Notes: generated from the letters alone by a model not told the origin. A stretch of 64,000 bases of DNA from Asticcacaulis sp. ZE23SCel15 (GCF_030505395.1 NZ_CP130044.1:3710218-3774217); one strand, 5' to 3'; shown: positions 36,245 through 45,096, numbered from the stretch's first letter. A program made the numbers and translations.

Positions 36245-36595
36245 TCATTCCTTCCGGCTTCGCTGAAAAACCCACCCGGGGGATATTGTGGATCGCGTTA
36301 ACATAGGGGTGAGTTGGCAATGAAGCGGGCCGAGCATGTATAATTCACCGGTCAGCTTTGGCCGTATCCTAGCCGCCTTAAAGCGACATTGATGGTGTTC
36401 TCTGACATTGGTCGAAGCCATGTGCGGATGGACGGGAAGAGACAACAACTTCTCTTTACCTAGATGCCGGTATTTGAAACGCCAAAGCTTACTTCCAGTG
36501 GTTGAAACTAACAGAAAAAGCCCACCCTCGTCCGTTAATTTATAAGGTTTAGCGGCAGGCTTCGCTTTGCGAACGGTGAGTTCTGAGAGCGGCAT
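36245..36595 (-). pseudogene. Internally deleted DUF4102 integrase remnant
   Basis: Residues 1-52 (LSELTVRKAKPAAKPYKL, KLWRFKYRHLGKEKLLSL) are closely similar to the start of the intact integrase at 54358-55572. From about 36435 to 36370, in a different frame, the sequence again encodes integrase: PSIRT then MSENTINVALRRLGY, which matches near residue 330 of the intact protein. A deletion of roughly 280 codons therefore joined the two parts, and a stop follows. The catalytic residues are gone. It points away from the tRNA-like att copy at 36734, with nearly the same spacing as the intact integrase from its tRNA, so it is the relic of an earlier element at this site. Confidence 0.85.
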
Positions 36596-36733
36596 TGGGG
36601 GTACGGCCTTTCAGGTCTAAGCGTCGTACCCCCAAATGGCACGGACTCGTGCGGATTTAGGCGTACAAATGCGGACGACAATTCCTGTAAGTTACCATAT
36701 TTAAAGGATTTTTTCAAGAGAAGGGAAAGAGAT

Positions 36734-36756
36734 ATGGTGCTGGAGCCGGAATTGAA
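36734..36756. repeat. Left attachment site (tRNA-Phe 3' end copy)
   Basis: The stretch copies the 3' end of tRNA-Phe found at 55734-55757 with one base deleted (GGTGC-TGGAGCC) and one substitution (AATTGAA for AATCGAA). It is the expected footprint of a tyrosine integrase acting at that tRNA. The two copies lie about 19.0 kb apart and bracket the island. Confidence 0.8.
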
Positions 36757-37021
36757 GCGGCCTCCAATTATTTATTTTTGTTGGTTAAATTCCCGCAAAC
36801 CTCACATCATACCCACAGCTATACCCGGGATCTGAAATATTTAACCCACAGCTTTGATCAGATGGGCAAGGCCATTAATTGGCATGACATTTCCCGCCTA
36901 TCTACGAACAAATCTAACCTTGTCGAGATATTCCTGGCAGCGTTGTCACATCTCGATGTGATTGGGTCAGTTTTAGGTGATATTCAACAACGAACGTTTA
37001 AATTCACAACATCTTGACGAG

Positions 37022-38221
37022 CTACCCTGAGGGAGAGGTCACGCGCGGCAGCTCTCGCTTGGCTTGTACGAGCCCAACTGCGTTTACGCAATCGATGATT
37101 CCGTGTCCGTAGGGCTCATTGGGATAGGGAGCGGTGCCGAGCGGCGTCGCGCTGGTCGCCATCAGCGCCATTACGATGGGCGGAGCAATTCCTGGGTAGG
37201 CTTCAAGTACTAACGCGGCCAACCCGGCCACATGGGGGCACGCCATGCTTGTACCTGACATGGTGGCATAACCAAAGTTCAAGAATGTCGACAGGATGCT
37301 TACTCCCGGCGCAGAGAGGTTAATCTGATTCCAGTCAGCGGTCTGACCACCTCGCGACGAAGACCCCGCAACCACCTTGTTTCTATCAACGGAAGCGACG
37401 GCAATCGGACTTTCCAGATCGTCTCCTCTGGTAAAGGAATTTGCTGGCGCGTTGACCCAAGGAAAAGCTGAGCCGAAGCTGTTGCCGGATGCGCACACCA
37501 CAACAATGTTGTTGTCGTGGCACTTCTTGATTGCCCTAATGTAACCGATATCCGGCGCGCGTCGCCCCCCAAGACTTATGCTGATGACCTGCATCCTGTT
37601 CTGAATGCACCAGTCCATGCCAGACAGAATGGCCGACGTTGACCCACTGCCTGTACTATCCAGAGCTTTGACGGCATATAGGTGGGCACCGATCGCAACA
37701 CCAAAGACGTTGTTGCGCCCTTTGCCCGCGATGATTCCTGCGCAATGGGTACCGTGGCCGTTATCGTCAGCGTAGCTTTGGACACCGGCAACATATGATT
37801 GCCCCCCATAGATGTGCAAATTGGGGTGCTCAGCGATTCCAGTGTCGATCACGGCGACCCGGATGCCTGTACCAAACTTGCCCGTCGGCCACACGACGTC
37901 GGCTCGAATAAGTTGCATGTTCCAAAGGGCGGTCGAGTTGTGGAGTATGGAGCCCGACCGCTCCACAACGCCCAATATCTGTTCTTTTCCGTCCTCCTCG
38001 ATTGCAAGTACGGCGCCATCTTGTTCGATAGTCTCCATCTCGATTTCCGAAAGGGCGGCTATCAGGATCCCTAATTCAGGCAGAAACGTGAACTCTCGAG
38101 GCTGCCCTTCGAACAGCTCTTCAGCGGCCCGACCGGGGTTTAGCCCCATTCTGATCAAAGCGCCTTGCACACGCTCCATGTCATCATGCGCTTCCGACAG
38201 AGTAATGATATAGCGCTTCAT
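37022..38221 (-). CDS. Subtilisin-family serine protease without a signal peptide
   Basis: A 399-residue S8 peptidase with an intact triad: Asp126 in VIDTGIAEH, His156 in DNGHGTHCAG and Ser325 in MSGTSMACPHVAG; the oxyanion Asn247 is in CASGNSFGS. The first 90 residues have a pattern like a pro-domain or inhibitor (MKRYIITLSEAHDDMERVQGALIRMG ... EFTFLPELGILIAALSE). No signal peptide is present. It begins 9 bases after the Hint-domain gene, with AAGGGGAAG as ribosome binding site, so it is co-transcribed with it. It is the last gene of the cassette with a TULIP-like protein and a lipoprotein. I infer processing of the partner proteins or export by an unknown route. Confidence 0.88.
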   Translation of the reverse strand: MKRYIITLSEAHDDMERVQGALIRMGLNPGRAAEELFEGQPREFTFLPELGILIAALSEIEMETIEQDGAVLAIEEDGKEQILGVVERSGSILHNSTALWNMQLIRADVVWPTGKFGTGIRVAVIDTGIAEHPNLHIYGGQSYVAGVQSYADDNGHGTHCAGIIAGKGRNNVFGVAIGAHLYAVKALDSTGSGSTSAILSGMDWCIQNRMQVISISLGGRRAPDIGYIRAIKKCHDNNIVVVCASGNSFGSAFPWVNAPANSFTRGDDLESPIAVASVDRNKVVAGSSSRGGQTADWNQINLSAPGVSILSTFLNFGYATMSGTSMACPHVAGLAALVLEAYPGIAPPIVMALMATSATPLGTAPYPNEPYGHGIIDCVNAVGLVQAKRELPRVTSPSG

Positions 38222-38230
38222 CTCTTCCCC

Positions 38231-39916
38231 TTATCCCACAAAAAAGTCGCTGAAGTAAGAATTGACGTCGGTATGGTAGATTAAAGGCACCTTCGACTTC
38301 ACATACTCGATGTTGCGACGGTTCATTTCAGTCACGACGGCAGTTGCGACCTCGTCACCCACGAGGAAGCCATTCGCAAAGAAACTTCCCATCTGGCCTT
38401 TCGCGTCGACGTCCGTCCGAGTGGCGATATTGCACATGACATCCTGGTGTCCATCAATTTCGGCAATACAGATGATCTTCAAAATCTCAAGGTCGTCGCC
38501 CTCTCGGTTTGGCGCACAGATCAAGCTCGACCCACGGCTCAAGTCACTAGCGAGGCAACTTCCCTCCTCAGTGACAAAGACATGGTTTTCGGTTGCGAGA
38601 ACAGATCTACCATCGGCGACGGTGATCTGCAGAACTTTGCCGTTGTAAAAGCCTCTATTGGTCCAAGCGACTTCAACCTTTTCGAAGTTTGGTCCCGACG
38701 CGACCAAGTCCCCCGCAACAATTTCTTCAATGGCTTTTTGCGTTCCATCTGCCATCAGGACTTGAGAACCAACGCCGAGACAGTGCCAGATGAAGGAGAT
38801 CGGCAGTATCGGTAGATGCCCGTCTGGCGGATTTTCCGGCTGACCGTCGTTACTTCGCACAGTGACAATTGCAGGAATGTTTCCTTGCAGGAAGACAAGG
38901 GCCTTGAAGAAGAATATCGCCTTCATGTCGGGCGGCCACTTCACGTTCTCGAAGACGACCGGATTTCCTGGATCAATTGGAGTTTGGCCTGGTCGGAAAT
39001 TCCAAGTCAACAAGGTCGGGTCTTCGGGATCGATTGAGAAACCAGCGAAGACCGCATCCATGTTATCTGGGAGAATCTCGATGTAGCCACCACCTCCGAC
39101 GGTGTTCATGACCGCCATATTCACAACGAAGTTCTGCTTTGGACGCAGGGGTTGAATTGGCCTGTCGAAACGTGCACTCCCCACGAAAGGAACCATACCT
39201 TTAGGGTTGTTCTGGACGGGCTGGCTCCATGCATAGTCCATTGCCGAACCTGGTCCCTGGTCCGTGTAGTTTCGTCCAAGGCCAATAGTTATGACCGAAG
39301 GATCAGGCGGGATATTTGATCTGCGAACAGGATGTATGACTGACGGATCGAACGCTTGAAGAGCCCCGTCCTCGTTGCCGAGTTTGGCGTAGACCACATG
39401 GGGCGTACCGCCCTTAGCCTCCCACGATCCAGTCAACATTATTGTATAATTTTTAGGGTCTCCATTCAGCGCATATGCCAACGACTTCCTGAGGAATACG
39501 TCATTGACAGCGTATATTGACTTAAAGCCAATCACTTCCCCCATCTCGTTATCGACAACAAATATCGTAACATCCGCAGTGTGAAACCCCCCAGCAACCG
39601 CGCCGATGCCAGTTGCGGAGTAGGCTTCGGACGCCATGCGCAACCCTGCCTCGAAAATGCCGAAGTGCGTTCTGAATTCATTCTCAACTGACTGTATCGT
39701 CAGGTCAGATGACGAATAATCTTGGTGCAAATCCCGCGCCCGTCGAATCCTTGCAAATATTCCTGGGTAACGTTTCTCATCCCAAAACATCTTCTGGAGA
39801 AACATTGTTACATCGAACAAATCAGAACTTAAGAAAAGGTTCGGCGAATACATGCCACCGTTGGGAACCTTCGATACCAATATCCTCATTAGATTGCGTT
39901 CACGTGAGCTAAGCAT
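38231..39916 (-). CDS. Protein with C-terminal Hint (self-processing) domain
   Basis: A 561-residue protein. About 375 N-terminal residues match no family I know; they look globular and beta-rich (GFHTADVTIFVVDNEMGEVIG, NYTIMLTGSWEAKGG). From Cys379 a Hint (hedgehog/intein) domain begins: HCLGVGSQVLMADGTQKAIEEI, GDLVASG, then TENHVF, the block-B T-x-x-H, and FFANGFLVGDEVA. Inteins end HN followed by Cys/Ser/Thr; here that place reads GD, so splicing is unlikely but N-terminal cleavage at Cys379 remains possible, as in hedgehog proteins. About 65 residues follow. No signal peptide is seen. The start has AGGGGAA about 8 bases upstream. It sits directly before the protease gene. Confidence 0.78.
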   Translation of the reverse strand: MLSSRERNLMRILVSKVPNGGMYSPNLFLSSDLFDVTMFLQKMFWDEKRYPGIFARIRRARDLHQDYSSSDLTIQSVENEFRTHFGIFEAGLRMASEAYSATGIGAVAGGFHTADVTIFVVDNEMGEVIGFKSIYAVNDVFLRKSLAYALNGDPKNYTIMLTGSWEAKGGTPHVVYAKLGNEDGALQAFDPSVIHPVRRSNIPPDPSVITIGLGRNYTDQGPGSAMDYAWSQPVQNNPKGMVPFVGSARFDRPIQPLRPKQNFVVNMAVMNTVGGGGYIEILPDNMDAVFAGFSIDPEDPTLLTWNFRPGQTPIDPGNPVVFENVKWPPDMKAIFFFKALVFLQGNIPAIVTVRSNDGQPENPPDGHLPILPISFIWHCLGVGSQVLMADGTQKAIEEIVAGDLVASGPNFEKVEVAWTNRGFYNGKVLQITVADGRSVLATENHVFVTEEGSCLASDLSRGSSLICAPNREGDDLEILKIICIAEIDGHQDVMCNIATRTDVDAKGQMGSFFANGFLVGDEVATAVVTEMNRRNIEYVKSKVPLIYHTDVNSYFSDFFVG

Positions 39917-40217
39917 ACGACATTCCCCTAGTTTGCTTTAACGCTTACCTATTTTATTGTCCGCCACCTTGTAGCATGGAGCTAATACGACGCTTTCGGA
40001 AACATGCAAACCAGCACGCACAGCCTCTATCTGTATCGGAGGATTTCCGGCACGCCAGAACAACAACTTCTGGTGGCGCAATACGCCAGAAAACCAAACT
40101 ATCTAGCGACCATTTTGCGCGAATTGCTCGACGGTGCGGGAGATGAGACACTCCAATTGGACCGTTCCACAGACGGGGTCCGCCTACTGCCAATCCAAAT
40201 TCAAGCCTTTGATTTTT
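39917..40217. other. About 300 bp gap inside the Hint cassette
   Basis: Between the lipoprotein gene and the Hint gene. No open frame here shows recognisable protein features, and I see no strong terminator. The gap could hold a second promoter for the Hint and protease genes. Confidence 0.4.
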
Positions 40218-40454
40218 TTACTCACCTCCGATTCCACCGCCAAAATCAAACCGTCCCTCGTCAACGTCTTGCGTTTCGCCTCCTGTCGGCGGAGGTATGG
40301 GTTCTTCAGGCCCCGGTATGGGTGGTGAGGGCGGCGAGGGTAAAGGAGTTTCATCGGGATCGTGTGGATAGGAGGAACATCCGGCAGTCATTGTTGTTGC
40401 AAGAACGGCGGCCGCCACAGTGCGCCGGGATAAATAGTGCGAATTGCTCGTCAT
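40218..40454 (-). CDS. Small Pro-rich lipoprotein
   Basis: A 78-residue protein with an N-terminal signal containing SRR and a lipobox TAGC, giving a lipid-anchored Cys near residue 26. The mature part is proline- and glycine-rich and acidic (PLPSPPSPPIPGPEEPIPPP and GGGIGGE) and looks unstructured, like a tether. Its ATG overlaps the stop codon of the TULIP-like gene by 4 bases (ATGA), so the two are translationally coupled. Its role is unknown; it may link the cassette products to the membrane. Confidence 0.72.
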   Translation of the reverse strand: MTSNSHYLSRRTVAAAVLATTMTAGCSSYPHDPDETPLPSPPSPPIPGPEEPIPPPTGGETQDVDEGRFDFGGGIGGE

Positions 40455-41989
40455 GGCTTGAAGTCCAATTCCCCAAGAACCATCAATGCTGGTTGCGTTG
40501 GGTCCTTAACGATTTGCCTGTCTAATCGGATATCATAGCTAAGAAGCGTGCCCGGAAAACTGTCGGGAAACTTGGTCAGCTTGGTCTTCCATTTTACCCC
40601 TGCCATATCTAGGACGAGTATGAGAACGTCGGAAAAGAAGTCCAAAACCCAAGCGAGGATCTTGTTGAGGGGCCAAGGAAATCCACCAAGTTTCCAATCT
40701 ATGGTAAAGACTTCCGGCTTCGCCGTTAGAACAAGGTCCCGATCTTCAAACCCAAACATCGCTAGAAACCGGGGGGAAGCCTCCGCATCGCCGCGTAAGG
40801 TATGCGAAATAGGTGAGCAGTGTGTGTCGATCCACGCTTTTGCGTAAACGCCCCCATGAAAACTGCTAGTCAAATCAAGGCCGCTGCTCACTACCCTAGC
40901 GGCCGCATTCCAAACGTGCATATTGTAGCCGAGTGAGTAGTGAATGCCGAGCTTAGACCCGCCGGTTTCTCTTCCTTCAGCGACATCTATTGTCCGAGCG
41001 ATGGTCTGGAAAAAGCGCTCGTGGATTATAATGAAAAGACCGCGCGCTGGCCAAGCAGACAACGCTCGCGTGTCAGCCGAAATGATGTCTACAGGCTTAG
41101 ATAGCGGGGCTAACCGCTCAGACTGAGCATCTGCCGCGCGTTGTCGAATATATTTTGGATCCCCTGAAGCGAGAGCAGTTTGGCTTGCAGGTTCACTCGT
41201 CGTCGAGCTGTCCGCGACTGTGCCGAGCATAACAAGTAAGTCGTCAACGACCTGCAGCGTAACATCTGTTATGCTCACTCCATTCACAATATCGATCGGT
41301 ACCGGAAGGCTGAATTGTCTGATGAATGAGCCTATTCGGTTTGCAAGCACCACGTTAAGGATATACAGAAGCACCTTTTGTAAGGCTACACAGTCCACGT
41401 CTTTCTTAGCGCCGTGAGGAACATGTGCACGAAGTTGAGCGGTTAAAGCTGCGGGCTCCGTCACCTTCGCAGCAACTGGTGTGATGCGAAGCACACGATT
41501 GGTGCCTTCCAATGCGGTTTCAAGGAACCCAGTGATCGTAATGGCGTAGGCTAGATTCAAGTCTAAGCCGGTATCCGTTGTCAATTTGATCTGCAGGTCC
41601 TTTACCTGGACCTGCACGTTCGCTGGCGGTATATCGCCTAACTCTCCCGCTTCATGTTTGGTTTGAGGCTCTGACCGCATCGGAGTCAAGTAACGTGCGA
41701 CTTCCGGGATAGTCCGAAGATAGCTTTTATAAATTCGAGAAAATGACTTTGTAGCGATGGGCATCAAGTCAATTGATGCCGGCGAAGCGACGTTATATTC
41801 CCAACTGATGCCAATTTCATCGGCCCGGCCCTTTCCTCTGTAGACTGATGATGGTGACGTTGTCTCTGCCCCCCAATGAGCGGCTAGAAAGTCGTTAATT
41901 GTCGCTTCATTCAGGCCGGCGGCAATATCGTATGTTGTCAATGACAGTATTTTGCTGACAGATGATAGGCTTTTTATAGTAATAGCCAT
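40451..41989 (-). CDS. Large protein, possibly TULIP/BPI-like
   Basis: A 512-residue protein of no certain family. It is rich in beta strands with conserved-looking patterns: VQVQVKDLQIKLTTDTGLDLNLAYAITITG, FSLPVPIDIVNGVSITDVTLQVVDDLLVML, and a C-terminal VFTIDWKLGGFPWPLNKILAWVLDFFSDVL. The paired patterns of strands with a Pro-rich LPVPI segment and amphipathic helices recall TULIP (BPI/P47-like) lipid-binding proteins, but this is a guess from pattern only. No clear signal peptide or membrane segment is present. It heads an operon of lipoprotein, Hint protein and subtilisin. The start has a GAGG site upstream. Confidence 0.6.
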   Translation of the reverse strand: MAITIKSLSSVSKILSLTTYDIAAGLNEATINDFLAAHWGAETTSPSSVYRGKGRADEIGISWEYNVASPASIDLMPIATKSFSRIYKSYLRTIPEVARYLTPMRSEPQTKHEAGELGDIPPANVQVQVKDLQIKLTTDTGLDLNLAYAITITGFLETALEGTNRVLRITPVAAKVTEPAALTAQLRAHVPHGAKKDVDCVALQKVLLYILNVVLANRIGSFIRQFSLPVPIDIVNGVSITDVTLQVVDDLLVMLGTVADSSTTSEPASQTALASGDPKYIRQRAADAQSERLAPLSKPVDIISADTRALSAWPARGLFIIIHERFFQTIARTIDVAEGRETGGSKLGIHYSLGYNMHVWNAAARVVSSGLDLTSSFHGGVYAKAWIDTHCSPISHTLRGDAEASPRFLAMFGFEDRDLVLTAKPEVFTIDWKLGGFPWPLNKILAWVLDFFSDVLILVLDMAGVKWKTKLTKFPDSFPGTLLSYDIRLDRQIVKDPTQPALMVLGELDFKP

Positions 41990-42495
41990 ATTTATACCTC
42001 ACACAACAAGCTATACTTGATGATTAATGTAAATTTAAATTGACAATTATCTGATATTACTTATACGCATCTCGTTAGGAAAGCCAACGAGACAATTCAT
42101 TGCTAAAGGCGTACTGAGAAAACCGCGCAATCCACCCGAGCGCGCAATTACACTAAACGCACGTTTTCAGTCGACTTGCAACTGCCCGAATTCGATTTGC
42201 AAACTTAAAATAACGCCGTTGTGCAATTATCACATTTTCGGACAGGACCCGCCGGTGTTGCGCAAACATTCTCCGCTCACCTGTTCAAGCAGTTGGATCA
42301 CTTATTTTTCTTGAGTGAGATAATGTCCCTAGCACTGCAGACGCATTGCTTGTTGCAAATTGAAAGCGTGGGGCCACGAACATCCGTTATCGCGACTTCT
42401 TGGATTACCATTAATTAACGGATATAGGCCAAAGCGGGCCTTTCGCTCGGCGATCAAATCATCTTGTCAGTGTTAATTTCGGCTTCCTAAAGCTT
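41990..42495. other. About 500 bp AT-rich non-coding stretch
   Basis: Between the TULIP-like gene and the AlpA gene. No open frame has a convincing product, and no tRNA or long hairpin stands out. The promoter of the cassette must lie here, on the minus strand close to 42000, where the DNA is rich in A and T. Confidence 0.45.
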
Positions 42496-42714
42496 TCAGC
42501 CTTGTTTCGAATTACGTTCGGTCACTTCACGCCATCTTCCTGGGTTCGCGACCCACTGATTGACACTCGACTCGCGCCAACCAGCGCCGTGGACACTGAT
42601 CTTCAGTTGTTGCGGAAATGTTCCCTCTGTGATCTTGCGATAGAGGGTTGAACGGCTGAGACCAGTGCGGTCCAGAACGGTCTTTAATCGTATTATGCGG
42701 TCGGGTGAGGACAT
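42496..42714 (-). CDS. AlpA-family helix-turn-helix regulator
   Basis: A 72-residue protein of the AlpA/prophage CP4-57 type. The MerR-like helix-turn-helix reads IRLKTVLDRTGLSRSTLYRKITEGTFPQQLKI and is followed by GWRESSVNQWV, the standard end of the fold. The start at 42714 (MSSPDRIIRL) matches the usual family start. Such proteins act as excision or activation factors for integrases of genomic islands and P4-like elements, consistent with the DUF4102 integrase of this island. Confidence 0.88.
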   Translation of the reverse strand: MSSPDRIIRLKTVLDRTGLSRSTLYRKITEGTFPQQLKISVHGAGWRESSVNQWVANPGRWREVTERNSKQG

Positions 42715-42955
42715 TATGGCTTCTCCAATTTTCCACGGATGCGCCGGCATCACCTAAGAAGATTGATGAAATTTTCCGAGAAATTCAAGATGCCAGGGAG
42801 CCAATTAGGGCAAGAACGGGTCTGCAGGGTGTCTACGTCCGCCCCAGTCGTACTCTAGCGTAGAATAAGAAGGAATTGGAAAGGTAACAATTTCGAGAGC
42901 AACCGTCCCATTACGTCCCAAGTACAAACAGCTCATCGTAATTGTGACCATTTTA

Positions 42956-43873
42956 CTATGGGCGGCCAGCATTCATGCCCGCCAAATGACTTTCGCAGGC
43001 AGATTTAACCGTAGCCTGAAGCGCAGACACACGTTCCACTAGCCAGGTCAGCTCTTCATCGGTGACCTGATAACCTGCCGAGTATCGCGCCTCAACATAC
43101 GCCCGGCGCAAACGATCGAAGGCCTGGCGATGGAGCCGGCTTTCGGACGGCCAGACGCCCCTTAAATCGTCATCAAGGTTTTCGGCCTGAGAGCGAAGGA
43201 CCGAAAGCCGATGGCTCTTTGGGGAATACAAAGTCATTGTAAGAAGCAGGCAGTGGTAAAGAGCCTCGGTGGCTTGGTGAAGGAGAAAAGCTGAGTATTT
43301 TCTGTCGCCCTCAGCCTGATAAAACAGCGCCCCTTTTAGGGCTGTTGCCGCTTGTGTCGACCATTGACTGTAATTTGTTTCCGCCTCGACCATTATCTCA
43401 GCAATGGTCAGAGCTTTCGGTTTCGCCAGCGGATGTCCCGGCGCGTCGTACAGGAATATACCGTCGCGTGCTATGTCCGAAAAGAACGGCCGCCCTCTGG
43501 CCAACTGGTCATTCACGTCGTCCAGACTGTGCACGATAAAGTTCACCGGCGTCTTGATGTGCTGGGTGACGGTCAGTTCCTGGATGAAGTGCTGATCAGC
43601 CTTGTCCCAATAGGTGTGCAGGTCGGTGAAGTCTTGACCATTGACGACGACCAGCAGGTCGTAATCGGAGCGATAGCCACTGAGGCGATCTTCCACCCAG
43701 TCGCCGCGCGCATATGAGCCGAACAGTATGACCTTGAGGATGCGCCCCGCCTTGCGCTTTGGGGAGAGCGCCGTCCTGGTCGCATCCTCAAACTCGTCGA
43801 ACAGGATCTTCACGACGCGTTCCAGTTCGCGTCGTTTTGTGTCCGGCAGGTGATCGAGTTTGTCGGTGTTCAT
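42956..43873 (-). CDS. Nucleotidyltransferase-HEPN fusion protein
   Basis: A 305-residue protein joining an MNT nucleotidyltransferase (residues about 10-120; metal site FGSYARGDW then SDYDLLVVV) with a HEPN domain (about 165-290). The MNT signature G-S-x(n)-D-x-D is intact. The HEPN part has FLLHQATEALYHCLLL and LRRAYVEARYSAGY; it lacks a clear R-x4-6-H ribonuclease motif, so its RNase activity is uncertain. In MNT-HEPN toxin-antitoxin pairs the two halves are separate proteins and the MNT partner AMPylates the HEPN toxin; here they are one chain. The start at 43873 has AGGA about 10 bases upstream. Confidence 0.8.
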   Translation of the reverse strand: MNTDKLDHLPDTKRRELERVVKILFDEFEDATRTALSPKRKAGRILKVILFGSYARGDWVEDRLSGYRSDYDLLVVVNGQDFTDLHTYWDKADQHFIQELTVTQHIKTPVNFIVHSLDDVNDQLARGRPFFSDIARDGIFLYDAPGHPLAKPKALTIAEIMVEAETNYSQWSTQAATALKGALFYQAEGDRKYSAFLLHQATEALYHCLLLTMTLYSPKSHRLSVLRSQAENLDDDLRGVWPSESRLHRQAFDRLRRAYVEARYSAGYQVTDEELTWLVERVSALQATVKSACESHLAGMNAGRP

Positions 43874-43962
43874 GGCTGTATCTGTCCTCAATTCTTTCTG
43901 CACCACTTCGCCAAATGGATCAATGCAGTGGTAATCCATTCCTGTCGTGGGGGCGGATAACG

Positions 43963-44550
43963 TTAGCCGTCGTCGCCACGGAAGTACCCATCCGTCAGGT
44001 GGCAGGCGCGTGCCGGCACACAGGTCTCTTCATCGAGGGCGTTGCAGAACATGACCGTTGCTCTGATCAGACGCTGCATGGCTTTGTCTGGCGATAGTTT
44101 CAGGTGCGTAGCGATCTCGTTCAGGCTCTGACCTTTGACCCGCCGCATAAGAAAGGCCCGACGATAAAGCGACGGGACGCGGTCAAGGGCACCCAGAAAA
44201 ATGTCATTATCCGCCCGCCGTTCCGACCGTTGAGGCGCATCGACCGGCACCGGCGCGATGTAGGCATTGGTCGATGGGTGCAGGCTTCTGAACTTCTGTA
44301 CCGCGACATCGAAGACCAGGCTCATCATGTAGCGCCGTGGGTCTGTAATGTATTCCCAGTGGTCACAGCTAATGAGTTCGACCTCTGCCTCGGAGACAAT
44401 GCGCCGCGCCGCTCGCGTGCTGTCACTTAACCGCCTTGCCAATGACATGTATTCGGCCCGGTGCGGCGACACGTAGTCATAAAACCAGCAAGGCTGTCGC
44501 CCCATAAGCTCTTCAGTGAACCAGTGTGATCTTGTCCGTTCTATTCCCAT
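43963..44550 (-). CDS. ECF-like sigma factor of the island
   Basis: A roughly 195-residue protein with a sigma-70 region 4 at residues about 120-175: LDRVPSLYRRAFLMRRVKGQSLNEIATHLKLSPDKAMQRLIRATV, with the DNA-recognition helix near the end. The N-terminal half resembles region 2 weakly (FYDYVSPHRAEYMSLARRL). It is a probable ECF-type sigma factor or a regulator derived from one. No anti-sigma factor is adjacent. The ATG at 44550 is preferred because GGAG lies 9 bases upstream, although an in-frame GTG sits at 44565. It probably controls island genes. Confidence 0.65.
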   Translation of the reverse strand: MGIERTRSHWFTEELMGRQPCWFYDYVSPHRAEYMSLARRLSDSTRAARRIVSEAEVELISCDHWEYITDPRRYMMSLVFDVAVQKFRSLHPSTNAYIAPVPVDAPQRSERRADNDIFLGALDRVPSLYRRAFLMRRVKGQSLNEIATHLKLSPDKAMQRLIRATVMFCNALDEETCVPARACHLTDGYFRGDDG

Positions 44551-44964
44551 TACGTTGATCTCCACGAGGCCTGCACTCAGATGTCAGGCCTGCATCTGCG
44601 TTGGTGACGGGGGAGTTGGAAAACCGAGTAAGCCCGATCCCTTTGGCCTTTAGCACTTGCGTGCCTGGACATACGCCAAAGGCTCCCCCACCATGAGAAT
44701 CAACGCGCGATCTACCGGACAGCAGACGGCATTACCCGCGTACTGTAGTGGCAAACTCTTACGGCTCATAGCAGAAGTGCTGTCGTTTTGGACGATCAAC
44801 AAACCAGCTTACTTTCGGGGTTTCCACGCCCCAGAGCTGCATGTGGCAACTCCAACATCAACCCTAACGCAAGTCAGTCGATACCGCAATTGGAACTGCC
44901 CGCATTCATTCTGACATCGCGTCACCGTGGCACAATGACATCACCACCTTTCTCGTCGTTGATT

Positions 44965-44996
44965 GTCCGTAAGCGGGCACTCTCCCGCTTACGGAC
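44965..44996. repeat. Perfect 13-bp inverted repeat
   Basis: GTCCGTAAGCGGG and its exact reverse complement flank a 6-base loop. There is no T tract, so it is not a standard terminator. It lies 20 bases left of the nested palindrome, downstream of traD on the minus strand. Confidence 0.8.
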
Positions 44997-45015
44997 ATGG
45001 TGGCCCCTTGTCGGG

Positions 45016-45096
45016 CTGTCGAGCGTGGGTCAAGCCCTTCACCGTCAGGCGGATTTACCGAGCCTTTCGGTAAATCCGGGGCTTGAGGCGCGACAG
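45016..45096. repeat. Nested three-stem palindrome
   Basis: Three stems share one axis. The inner 11-bp stem is GGATTTACCGA (45051-45061) with TCGGTAAATCC (45067-45077). The middle 8-bp stem is TCAAGCCC (45030-45037) with GGGCTTGA (45079-45086). The outer 6-bp stem is CTGTCG (45016-45021) with CGACAG (45091-45096). All are perfect. It could be a structured RNA, a protein-binding site or a single-strand origin. Confidence 0.75.

Noticed and set aside
36778..37017. 79-residue plus-strand open frame just inside the island's left end
   Set aside because: No recognisable domain, and it lies in the gap between the att copy and the convergent subtilisin gene. I cannot separate it from chance.
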